Shown: positions 1 to 6,872 of the stretch, piece by piece | Numbering within the stretch: position 1 is the first letter of the stretch | How the letters are laid out: every line of letters starts with the position of its first letter | Made by a program: the position numbers and the translations under genes | The notes under the pieces: model-generated | The model's input: the letters and a program-made list of their open reading frames with translations, nothing else | Databases searched by the model: none | What the model was told of the DNA's origin: nothing | NCBI GenBank assembly: GCA_018676385.1 | Contig: JABHEX010000382.1 | Coordinates: 1-15,041 of the forward strand | DNA length: 15,041 nt | Reading direction: 5' to 3' | Source: Akkermansiaceae bacterium | Lineage (GTDB): Bacteria > Verrucomicrobiota > Verrucomicrobiia > Verrucomicrobiales > Akkermansiaceae

Positions 1-1
1 C

Positions 2-751
2 TTAGGCTTAGGTATTAAAGAGGGAGGTGTCACCTTGTTAGGTTCTGATGCATGGGATACACGATATACTGGTTGGGCTACGATGAAGGGACTGGGTGCG
101 AAGGTTGGTGCTTTTGTTGATGGATCCTCTAATTTCATCAAGGCGCTGGGAGTTACTGCATCATTTGCTACTGCCATAATGGGTGTTTTTGTTGCCTCTT
201 TTGCAGCTACGACACTGGATACTGCATGTCGTCTGCAGCGTTATGTCGTCCAAGAACTTGCTCGATGTTTCATTAAGAGGAAAAGTGAAGCTGTAACTGC
301 CTCAGCACCGAAGTTGACAACTAATCCGTGGTCGTGGTTGGCGAATAAGCATGGGGCAACGATTTTTGCAATTATTGTAGCGGGCTGGATGGCATCACTA
401 CCAGCTGCGGCTGGTAAGCCAGCGGGAACTGGGGGGCTCATTCTCTGGCCGCTATTTGGTGCAACCAATCAGCTGCTGGGTGGACTCGCGTTCATGGTGA
501 TCATTTTTTGGATGAGGCGTCAGCTTATGCCAGTATGGTTTGTAATCATACCTGCGATATTTATGCTCATTCTTCCTGCATGGGCTATGGGCTACCAGAT
601 ATTTGGTCAAGCGATCGGCTCAGATTTGAGTTGGATCGGGCAGGAGCGATGGTTGTTAGTAGGTATAGGCTCGGCGTCCTTGTTGTTAGAAATCTGGATG
701 GTAGCCGAGGCAATCGTAGCTTGGAGACGCATGCCTAGTGGAACAACATAA
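2..751 (+). CDS. cstA: Carbon starvation protein CstA family transporter, C-terminal part
   Basis: The reading frame is open from the first bases of the window, so this is the 3' part of a longer gene. A TTG at 35 is only an internal codon. The visible part has about five hydrophobic segments, near 145-215, 355-405, 430-515, 530-595 and 650-725, as expected for the C-terminal five-TM region of CstA. Family-like segments include ASFAATTLDTACRLQRYV, a KPAGTGGLILWPLFGATNQ run and NKHGATIFAIIVAGWMAS. Characterised CstA and BtsT proteins are inner-membrane importers of peptides or pyruvate used under nutrient limitation. The substrate here cannot be read from the sequence. Upstream context and N-terminus are outside the window. 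The family call is secure and the symbol is by homology only. Confidence 0.88.
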   Translation, partial: LGLGIKEGGVTLLGSDAWDTRYTGWATMKGLGAKVGAFVDGSSNFIKALGVTASFATAIMGVFVASFAATTLDTACRLQRYVVQELARCFIKRKSEAVTASAPKLTTNPWSWLANKHGATIFAIIVAGWMASLPAAAGKPAGTGGLILWPLFGATNQLLGGLAFMVIIFWMRRQLMPVWFVIIPAIFMLILPAWAMGYQIFGQAIGSDLSWIGQERWLLVGIGSASLLLEIWMVAEAIVAWRRMPSGTT

Positions 752-799
752 TCTCCGAGCTTAAACATTCTTGTTTTGGCTTTGGCTATATTGTCTATG

Positions 800-818
800 T
801 AATATTGCCTAAATATTA
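800..818. repeat. Short AT-rich inverted repeat between cstA-like gene and hydrolase gene
   Basis: TAATATT, a 5-nt spacer GCCTA, then AATATTA gives a perfect 7-bp inverted repeat in the 152-bp gap. It could be a weak terminator for the upstream gene or a regulatory site for the next one, but chance is plausible in such AT-rich sequence. No convincing promoter was identified in this gap. Confidence 0.25.
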
Positions 819-903
819 AATTGTTAGTCATTGAATTAAGCATGTGAGAAGATGCTAATTTGTGTACAATTGTTTATAGGCTATTGCTCCTAACGTAACC
901 ATT

Positions 904-2022
904 ATGAAAATTTTCGCTATATTACTTATTCTATTCATCTATAATCATGTCTTAGTTTTTGCGAAAGAAATACAGCTTAAAGATATTCAGGGTAAGACCT
1001 GTCATGTTTACCTACCTGATCATATAGATTCGAGTAAAACCTATCAAGTAGTCGTTGGTGTGCATGGTGCAGGTGGAAATGGTAATGGCGCAGCAGGTCT
1101 CAGGTCTTGGGCAAGCAGGGGGGATGTCATTGTCTTAGGCCCCACATTTGTGCAACAAGGTAACAATTTTTATCAATATGCCGGCGGTATACATGACACA
1201 AAGCTACTCAAATTATTTAAAGAAATTGGCAAAACCTATCGCGTTCACGATAAGATGTTTATTCACGGCTTTTCTGGAGGCAGTCAGTTCGCGCATCGCT
1301 TTGCCATGAACAAACCGAAATATGTTTGTGGGATTTCAGCACACTCAGGGGGCACATGGGCAACAAATGGTTATGGTCGGGTCAGTAGTAGCGCAAAAAA
1401 TATCCCATTTGCTGTCTCATGCGGGGAAAAAGACACAGGGAAATCTTTTGGAACAGCGCCACTTGGACGTCTTGACTGGTACAGAGTTTATGAGAAAGCC
1501 ATTGAACGTCGCAAGTATTGTTATATTGGAAAAACATGGCCAGGAGTAGGTCACGGAATGAGCAGAGGAGCTAAGAGCTTGCTGCAACAATGTTTTCAGT
1601 TAGCGACAGGTTTGCCGGGAGCGTCTGCGACACAAAAAGTTGAAATTAGTCCTGATTGGAAAAATTTGGGAAACATTCCAAAGCTATCTCATTACCCAGA
1701 CGAACCATCTGACAGCTCGCCGGTTGCGTCTAGTAAATCTCCCAATCCAAAAAAATTGGAACGGATTCTTTTTGCGGCTTTTGCTAAGGCGAGTGAAAAA
1801 ACTATCGAGGACAAAAAACTCGTTGCGTTTTTAGGGAAATACCCAGCCACGATCTGGAAAAGTATGGAAGGCTCTGAGGACTTGCTAAAGCAGTGTAAAG
1901 GAGCGGCTGATAGGTGGCGTGCAAAAGCGATCGATGTCAAAAAATTTAATGGTTCTATGAAAAAGCGATTTGAAAACTTTTCCCGTGGCCTTGATCTCAC
2001 CGAGGCCAATGCTCATGAATAG
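904..2022 (+). CDS. Secreted alpha/beta-hydrolase (esterase/PHB-depolymerase-like)
   Basis: 372 residues. An N-terminal signal peptide (about residues 1-20, K followed by a long hydrophobic run ending VFA) points to export. The alpha/beta-hydrolase core runs to about residue 237. It has an oxyanion-type VHGAGG at 53-58, the nucleophile elbow HGFSGGS at 121-127 (Ser124), a likely acid in CGEKD (Asp177) and the catalytic His in GVGHGMS (His217). The complete triad suggests an active serine hydrolase. The order and spacing resemble esterase-PHB/feruloyl-esterase-like proteins that cleave ester bonds in polymers or carbohydrates, but the substrate is unknown. Residues about 245-285 form a Ser/Pro-rich linker, followed by a Lys-rich, probably helical C-terminal region of about 90 residues that I do not recognise. 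No Shine-Dalgarno sequence is seen before ATG 904. It stands alone between 150- and 209-bp gaps. Confidence 0.8.
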   Translation: MKIFAILLILFIYNHVLVFAKEIQLKDIQGKTCHVYLPDHIDSSKTYQVVVGVHGAGGNGNGAAGLRSWASRGDVIVLGPTFVQQGNNFYQYAGGIHDTKLLKLFKEIGKTYRVHDKMFIHGFSGGSQFAHRFAMNKPKYVCGISAHSGGTWATNGYGRVSSSAKNIPFAVSCGEKDTGKSFGTAPLGRLDWYRVYEKAIERRKYCYIGKTWPGVGHGMSRGAKSLLQQCFQLATGLPGASATQKVEISPDWKNLGNIPKLSHYPDEPSDSSPVASSKSPNPKKLERILFAAFAKASEKTIEDKKLVAFLGKYPATIWKSMEGSEDLLKQCKGAADRWRAKAIDVKKFNGSMKKRFENFSRGLDLTEANAHE

Positions 2023-2082
2023 TTAGGGCGGTATTTACAGAATATTTGGAACCATTGACTCGTTTTCTGATGGCCTGTTTAG

Positions 2083-2147
2083 ATGGGCTTAACTAACATC
2101 AGGAGTAACATGTAGCAACAAGCGGGGATTATATCGGTTAAGCCCAT
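2083..2147. repeat. 11-bp perfect inverted repeat with 43-nt spacer
   Basis: ATGGGCTTAAC at 2083-2093 is matched exactly by its reverse complement GTTAAGCCCAT at 2137-2147. It lies in the 209-bp gap between the hydrolase gene and the next secreted-protein gene, and the 43-nt spacer contains no obvious gene. Possible roles are an RNA hairpin (terminator or leader), a regulator site, or the remnant of a small mobile or repeat element. There is no U-tract after the second arm, which argues against a classical intrinsic terminator. Confidence 0.5.
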
Positions 2148-2231
2148 GAGGGTCATGACAGTGGTGTATAGAGCATTCTTGCATCACTATTACTAGTTGC
2201 ACTGTGTCTACCATTCTGCCACAATGAGATA

Positions 2232-2765
2232 ATGAAATTTATCACCTTGGTTTGTTGTGTCACTTTGACTTTTGTCTGCCAAGCGGCGGGTCAAAAAATC
2301 ACATCTTTCTATTCATCGACGGAAGCCAAGCACGTCGCCGTCTTGGTAGATTCAGCCCTTGAGAAAAATCCTGTAATAGATCACCTATATCACCTTTGTC
2401 CGGGTTATGGTGGCTACGAACTAATTCACCGTGGTGGTGACTTGCGCAGTATCATAGACATCAAATTTGGTAAAACTGTATCAAACCTAATGGGGCCAAC
2501 ATTTAAACGCACCCGTGGGTCGTTTCCTCACAAAGCTAACCATGTTGTCGAATGGCGGGGTATGCTAAAAGAAAATCACTTTACCCCACATGCCATCATC
2601 TATCGTATGGCTGGAACAATCGAGGTGGAGGGCAAACAAGTTACCAAGACTACTCTGATCGTTGTGGCTCTCAATAAAGGTAAATCTGTTGTCCTTGGCT
2701 CATTTTCTGGTGATGGGGAGAGTAAAAAAGCTAAAGCATTAGCCGACTCCATACTCGAAAAATAA
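2232..2765 (+). CDS. Small secreted protein of an uncharacterised conserved family
   Basis: 177 residues with a clear signal peptide (residues about 1-20, hydrophobic and Cys-containing, ending CQAAG), so probably exported. I do not know its function. The mature part has a CPGYGGYELIHRGGDLRS segment (residues 56-73), a VVEWRG segment (106-110) and a PHAIIYRM strand (119-126). From memory, a similar order (CPGYGG, GDLR, EWR, then PFA-I-R) occurs in unannotated secreted proteins of other bacteria, notably alphaproteobacteria, so this looks like a widespread family. It is predicted mostly beta-strand with a short C-terminal helix. ATG 2232 sits just after another ATG and a TAA, and no Shine-Dalgarno sequence is visible. 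Gaps of 209 bp upstream and 196 bp downstream suggest it is transcribed alone. Confidence 0.7.
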   Translation: MKFITLVCCVTLTFVCQAAGQKITSFYSSTEAKHVAVLVDSALEKNPVIDHLYHLCPGYGGYELIHRGGDLRSIIDIKFGKTVSNLMGPTFKRTRGSFPHKANHVVEWRGMLKENHFTPHAIIYRMAGTIEVEGKQVTKTTLIVVALNKGKSVVLGSFSGDGESKKAKALADSILEK

Positions 2766-2961
2766 CTCCTTACCTTGATCATAAAGATTTTGTTTCTTTT
2801 ATTGTTCCAAATCAATATGCGTTACAAAGAGGCGACGCGTATCATCGGGTGGTAAACGAAAAACAGAAATGGCCATGCTGGTTATCAGACTCATGTCACA
2901 TGGCTTGCTGGCTGGACTTTTGCCTCGACATTGTTCCAAGAGATCACGATATTAGCAGCAG

Positions 2962-3654
2962 ATGCGCATCGGAATTCTCAGCTTATTGATGCTTGGTTGT
3001 TCGGGGCTCACCGAACTGATTGCCAGCGAAAAAACCCACGTCATTCTGTGTGGTGGACCAGCGTTGAGAAAGTGGGAGGACCTGCGTGTTGAAGGTGACC
3101 AGCACGATCGTTGGTGGGCAAATTTTATTCGCGCATCCACGTTGAGGATGGATCAACTGCGCGGTGCTAACGGGCCGTATGCGGCGATTACGTGGATTGT
3201 CTATCGCCCTGCTTATATCAAACGCGGAATAGAGGATCGCAAGCCATACAGCAAATGGATTAGCAAGCAGGCTGCAAAGCGACAAGCGACCTTGATTTGG
3301 GTGAGTAGCGGAGAGCAGGCGATAGCAGCGATTAACCGTCATCCATCAAGATCTATTGTAAGCTTTGATTTTTTTGGGCATTCTAACAAATATTGTTTCC
3401 TTCTAGACTACAGTGCAGAAATTATTGGTGCGAGTAAGGCATGGATTCACGAGCGGGATCTTACTGGTATCAGGAGAGATGTTTTTGCTAAGCGAGCGCA
3501 CTGCAAGAGTTGGGGGTGTCACACGGGTGAAAGCATGAGCGCACACTGGAAACGTACAGTCGGTAAAGCTCTAATCGGTGCCAAGGGCAAAACGGATTAT
3601 AGAACCTTGAGCGAGGGAAAGCTGCCCACTGTGTCAGGTAGATGGGTGCGATAG
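2962..3654 (+). CDS. Probable lipoprotein with caspase-like His/Cys motifs (putative clan CD-like peptidase)
   Basis: 230 residues. An in-frame TAG at 2953-2955 fixes ATG 2962 as the first possible ATG. The N-terminus is a short signal sequence with a lipobox-like MLGC (Cys13), or alternatively a signal peptidase I site near residue 22. The mature part begins with a beta-strand-like THVILCGG. A hydrophobic strand then leads into FDFFGHSN (His140), followed by LLDYS. Next comes a stretch ending in LTGIRRDVF, then CKSWGCHTGES (Cys186). This order matches the caspase/metacaspase layout: strand, H, then -LLxxD-, a helix, and a DACHSG-like strand end bearing the catalytic Cys about 45 residues later. 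The fold assignment is my inference, not a recognised family hit. Substrate and role are unknown. The gene stands alone, 32 bp before bioB. Confidence 0.6.
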   Translation: MRIGILSLLMLGCSGLTELIASEKTHVILCGGPALRKWEDLRVEGDQHDRWWANFIRASTLRMDQLRGANGPYAAITWIVYRPAYIKRGIEDRKPYSKWISKQAAKRQATLIWVSSGEQAIAAINRHPSRSIVSFDFFGHSNKYCFLLDYSAEIIGASKAWIHERDLTGIRRDVFAKRAHCKSWGCHTGESMSAHWKRTVGKALIGAKGKTDYRTLSEGKLPTVSGRWVR

Positions 3655-3686
3655 ATACCAGAGAATAATGTACTAATTAAATACTT

Positions 3687-4682
3687 ATGAAATACGAAGA
3701 ACTTGCCAGCCTACATGCCCTACCGTTTTTTGAGCTACTGAAAAAATCTCGTGCGGTCCATGAGGAAAACTGGCCTGAGAATGAGGTTCAGCTCTGTACT
3801 CTTCTGTCGATCAAAACAGGTGGGTGCTCAGAGGATTGTTCATATTGTTCGCAGTCGGCCCGTCATAGCTCTGGTATCCAGATTGAACGATTGATGGAAA
3901 AAGACGCTGTCATGGAGCGGGCACAGGCGGCACGTGCCAGCGGGTCTACACGTTTCTGTATGGGGGCAGCTTGGAAGGGTGTGCGCAATGGAACCAAAAG
4001 ATTTGACCAGGTAGTGGATATTATAGAATCAGTTTCCAGCTTGGGTATGGAGGTATGCGTTACGCTTGGTGAATTGGGTGCAGAGGAGGCTACAATTTTG
4101 AAAGAAGCTGGTGTTACCGCATATAATCATAACGTTGATACTTCTCCAGAGTACTACCCAAACATTGTCACCTCACATACCTACGATGATCGTCTCAACA
4201 CGATCCGTCATGCACAAGATGCGGGAATGAGTATTTGCTGTGGGGGAATCCTCGGTCTCGGTGAAGATACAAAGGATCGGTTAAAGATGATCGAAGTGAT
4301 CTCCGAGTTTAATCCACAGCCAGAAAGTGTTCCGATTAACTCCCTGATGCCTATGCCGGGAACTCCCCTAGAGGGATCGAACCCAGTGGAAATTTTTGAT
4401 GTTGTTAGAATGATTGCTGTGGCACGGATTGCATGCCCTAAGGCAAAGGTGAGGCTGTCTGCAGGCCGAACTCAGATGAGTGAAGAGGGGCAGGCGATGT
4501 GCTTTTTTGCTGGAGCGAACTCGATTTTCTACGGTGATAAATTGTTGACCGCAGAGAATCCAGCGATCAAAAAGGACCTTGAGTTGATCGAAAAACTAAA
4601 TCTCAGCGCGCAGGCGCCCAACCCTCAAATGCAGCCGCCACAATCTGAGTGCGATAAGCCTCTATCACCCTGCTGCGGTTAG
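3687..4682 (+). CDS. bioB: Biotin synthase
   Basis: 331 residues, the usual length for this radical-SAM enzyme, which inserts sulfur into dethiobiotin in the last step of biotin synthesis (cytoplasm). The SAM-binding [4Fe-4S] motif CSEDCSYC is at residues 47-54. The ligands of the second cluster are present: Cys91 in RFCMGAAW, Cys124 in MEVCVTLG, Cys184 in the ICCGG segment, and the VRLSAGR segment (255-261) that carries the conserved arginine. YNHNVDT and FFAGANSIFYG are also typical. The C-terminal tail is Pro-rich and ends in two cysteines before glycine. No bioA, bioD or bioF lies in the window. It is the first gene of a probable three-gene operon, and the next start is 11 bp downstream. 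The gap upstream is only 32 bp and no Shine-Dalgarno sequence is visible. Confidence 0.97.
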   Translation: MKYEELASLHALPFFELLKKSRAVHEENWPENEVQLCTLLSIKTGGCSEDCSYCSQSARHSSGIQIERLMEKDAVMERAQAARASGSTRFCMGAAWKGVRNGTKRFDQVVDIIESVSSLGMEVCVTLGELGAEEATILKEAGVTAYNHNVDTSPEYYPNIVTSHTYDDRLNTIRHAQDAGMSICCGGILGLGEDTKDRLKMIEVISEFNPQPESVPINSLMPMPGTPLEGSNPVEIFDVVRMIAVARIACPKAKVRLSAGRTQMSEEGQAMCFFAGANSIFYGDKLLTAENPAIKKDLELIEKLNLSAQAPNPQMQPPQSECDKPLSPCCG

Positions 4683-4693
4683 ATTTGTAAGTT

Positions 4694-5920
4694 ATGGACA
4701 TCGCCATCACGGGCATCGGGTTGACTACGGGTCTTGGCGATGGGGTCTGTGCGAATGCCGAGGCCATCGCATCGGGTCGTCATGCCCTCAATCCGCTTTC
4801 TGGCCTATTAGGAAAAGATTCGCGATATACCGATTTGAAAGCGGCTTGGATTGATGATCGATCGCTATTGCTATCACGAAAATGGGCACCCGGATCGATG
4901 CTATCCCTTCATGTGGCTAGGCAGGCGATTCGCGATACTGGTTTGGCTGGTGAGGATTTGTCTAATGCTGCAATTATTGTGGGTAGCAGTCGTGGTAATG
5001 CAGCTGGTTGGGTTGCTCCATGGCCAGAGCGGAGGTCTTTTGATCTAATGGCAGCCAGTAATTCGATGCATGGGGAGCTAGCCTCAGCTGTGAGTATTGA
5101 GCTAGGAATTCATGGGCCATGGCAGGTGATTTCAAGTGGTTGTGCCGCTAGTCTTGATGCCATGGGCATGGCGTGGATGATGCTTAAGCAGGGGGTTGTG
5201 AGTCGTGCTATTGTGATCGGAGTAGAACTGCCACTCCTGCCTGAAGTTATTGAGCTATATGAAAAGACGGGAGTACTGGCTAAATCATCGGTGAATGATC
5301 CCTACTCGGCTGATGCTGGAGGTTTTTTTCCTGGCGAAGCGGGTGCTGCGGTGGTGCTGGAAACTATCGATGCACTTGCTGAACGTAAATCGAGGGTGAA
5401 ATCAGCTGATAAGACTGGGTGTTTTACTCATGAACATGGCAGTGGTGATGTGTGTATGACTGGTTATTGGTGTAATTCGGATGCAAATTCACCAATCGGA
5501 ATGCCGACAGATGGTAAGGGCTTACGAGACTGCTTAATAAAAGCGGTGAATGATCTCAGGGATGAGCCAGAAATTACGGCTGTCTGTCCACATGCTAGCG
5601 GTACGTTACTTCACGGAAAGGCAGAAATTGAAGCAATGACGGCTGCTCTGCCAGACGATCGGACCTACTCATTGCATCCCCTGAAGCCATTCACTGGCCA
5701 TGCAGTAGGTGCTAGTGGTCTACTCGATTGCGTGTTACTTACCTATTTCATGCGAGCCCAGTCATTACCGCCAAACCTTGCCGGTATCACATCGCCCGGT
5801 GAGCCGTTTACACTTACGCCCAATACATTGTCTTATGATGGATCTACAGTGCTAAAAATAGCTGTCGGTATGGGTGGGCATAATTCGATTGTTTCACTCC
5901 GATCACCTGAGGGATCATGA
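4694..5920 (+). CDS. Beta-ketoacyl synthase (KAS I/II-type), stand-alone
   Basis: 408 residues, the length of FabF/FabB-type condensing enzymes. The full Cys-His-His set is visible: Cys150 in SSGCAASLDAMG, His300 in CPHASGT, and His336 in KPFTGHAVGASG, with the conserved Lys331 five residues before the second His. It should therefore be able to perform decarboxylative Claisen condensation on acyl-ACP substrates. The His300 motif (PHASGT) is divergent from the common NAHGT, which suggests a specialised paralogue rather than the main fatty-acid enzyme. It lies 11 bp after bioB, and its stop overlaps the next start as ATGA. A role in making or extending a pimelate-type chain for biotin is possible, but so is an unrelated acyl product. 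No acyl-carrier protein gene is adjacent. Confidence 0.9.
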   Translation: MDIAITGIGLTTGLGDGVCANAEAIASGRHALNPLSGLLGKDSRYTDLKAAWIDDRSLLLSRKWAPGSMLSLHVARQAIRDTGLAGEDLSNAAIIVGSSRGNAAGWVAPWPERRSFDLMAASNSMHGELASAVSIELGIHGPWQVISSGCAASLDAMGMAWMMLKQGVVSRAIVIGVELPLLPEVIELYEKTGVLAKSSVNDPYSADAGGFFPGEAGAAVVLETIDALAERKSRVKSADKTGCFTHEHGSGDVCMTGYWCNSDANSPIGMPTDGKGLRDCLIKAVNDLRDEPEITAVCPHASGTLLHGKAEIEAMTAALPDDRTYSLHPLKPFTGHAVGASGLLDCVLLTYFMRAQSLPPNLAGITSPGEPFTLTPNTLSYDGSTVLKIAVGMGGHNSIVSLRSPEGS

Positions 5921-6363
5921 AGTATATTTCTATATCGATTGGTGAAGAGAAAATCCGTTTATTGGATAATGAGAGAGTAGTTGCTGAATATACAATTTCA
6001 AGTGCCGCAAATGGTATAGGTTTTGACGAAGGAAGCTACTGCACGCCCACTGGTCGATTTGTCATTCAAGAAAAAATAGGTGAGGGAGAACCGCTGCACA
6101 CGATTTTTAAATCCAGGCTGTCTGTCGGTATATGGGACGGTGAGATAACTACTGATGATATGATACTAACACGTATCCTTCGCCTGCATGGGCTTGATCC
6201 TGAAAATGCGAACAGCATGAAGCGGTTTATTTATATCCACGGAACTAACAGAGAAGACATGCTGGGCCAGCCGGCGAGCTGCGGATGCATTCGAATGAGC
6301 AACGCCGATATTATTGAGCTATTCGACGCTATCGATCTGAGAACACCCGTGTTTATTGGCTAA
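5917..6363 (+). CDS. Small L,D-transpeptidase (YkuD) catalytic-domain protein
   Basis: 148 residues, consisting of little more than a YkuD domain. Signature residues are present: the TPTGRF strand (43-48), HGTN (108-111) and SCGCIRMSN (121-129), with catalytic Cys124 followed by Ile-Arg. Such enzymes normally form 3-3 crosslinks in peptidoglycan or attach proteins to it outside the membrane. Here the protein begins directly with the domain's first strand and has no signal peptide, membrane segment or peptidoglycan-binding domain, so its location and substrate are unclear. Its start overlaps the upstream stop (ATGA), implying translational coupling to the ketoacyl synthase. Its last 11 bp overlap the convergent phosphatase gene. 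A GAGGG close to the ATG may serve as a ribosome-binding site. Confidence 0.85.
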   Translation: MKYISISIGEEKIRLLDNERVVAEYTISSAANGIGFDEGSYCTPTGRFVIQEKIGEGEPLHTIFKSRLSVGIWDGEITTDDMILTRILRLHGLDPENANSMKRFIYIHGTNREDMLGQPASCGCIRMSNADIIELFDAIDLRTPVFIG

Positions 6364-6847
6364 TCGACTGAATATGTTTTAGCACGCCTCGACACCCGTC
6401 AGTGAGTAAATCAGCCACAAATTCAAAGCCCTCAGCGCCGCCGTAGTATGGATCGGGCACGTCGGAGATCTGATGGGCTATTTCAACGCAGAAATCCGTC
6501 ATACGTTTGACTTTCGGAATGTGTTTATTTTCAGAATCTAACGTTCGTATATTTTCTAAATTTTCAGTGTCCATGGCAAGGATTAGGTCGAAATTAGACA
6601 GATCATCAGCCACAAATTGCCTGCCATATCCATGGTTAGTGATACCTCGTGTGGCCAATATCCGAGTCATCCGATGATCTGGAGCTTTTCCTGGATGGTA
6701 GTCGTGTGTGCCTGCTGAGTCTATTTCCACTGCGTTTTCGAGTCCCGCATCTTTAATCAAGTGTCGGAGGATATTTTCTCCAGCTGGAGAACGGCAAATA
6801 TTTCCTAAACAGACAAAGAGAACTTTGAACGACGTTCTTGGCATCAT
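6353..6847 (-). CDS. Low-molecular-weight protein-tyrosine-phosphatase
   Basis: 164 residues. The phosphate-binding loop CLGNICRS (residues 13-20, C-x5-R with catalytic Cys13 and Arg19) opens the domain right after the first strand. The general acid lies in VPDPYYGG (Asp132), and DSAGTHDYHPGKAPDHR is typical of the family. These cytoplasmic enzymes remove phosphate from tyrosine (or sometimes arginine) residues; in bacteria many act on tyrosine kinases of polysaccharide export. No such kinase or polysaccharide gene is nearby, so the partner is unknown. Two ATG codons in a row (MM) give alternative starts at 6847 and 6844. The gene converges on the transpeptidase gene with an 11-bp overlap and diverges from the sulfatase-like gene with almost no spacer. 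Confidence 0.93.
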   Translation of the reverse strand: MMPRTSFKVLFVCLGNICRSPAGENILRHLIKDAGLENAVEIDSAGTHDYHPGKAPDHRMTRILATRGITNHGYGRQFVADDLSNFDLILAMDTENLENIRTLDSENKHIPKVKRMTDFCVEIAHQISDVPDPYYGGAEGFEFVADLLTDGCRGVLKHIQSISQ

Positions 6848-6872
6848 GCCCAGATGGTGTAGATTTGAATTG

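Noticed and set aside
791..819. Possible promoter TTGTCT ... TATTAA upstream of the hydrolase gene
   Set aside because: The -10 match is poor and the region is AT-rich, so such pairs arise by chance.
1692..2009. 105-codon - strand frame in the 3' part of the hydrolase gene
   Set aside because: Mirror of a Lys-rich helical coding region; no independent support.
2766..2961. A small gene in the 196-bp gap before the caspase-like gene
   Set aside because: Only a frame of about a dozen codons (from 2817) is present, without any other sign of coding.
2983..3342. 119-codon - strand open frame inside the caspase-like gene
   Set aside because: Antisense to a gene with a clear signal sequence and motif pattern; its translation shows no domain or plausible composition.
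904..3654. The three consecutive exported-protein genes as one operon or secretion system
   Set aside because: Gaps of 209 and 196 bp, unrelated families and no shared motif; adjacency alone does not support a system.
6708..6872. Upstream extension of the sulfatase-like reading frame (open to 6708 and beyond)
   Set aside because: It runs antisense through the well-conserved 5' end of the phosphatase gene and would put about 55 residues before an evident signal peptide.
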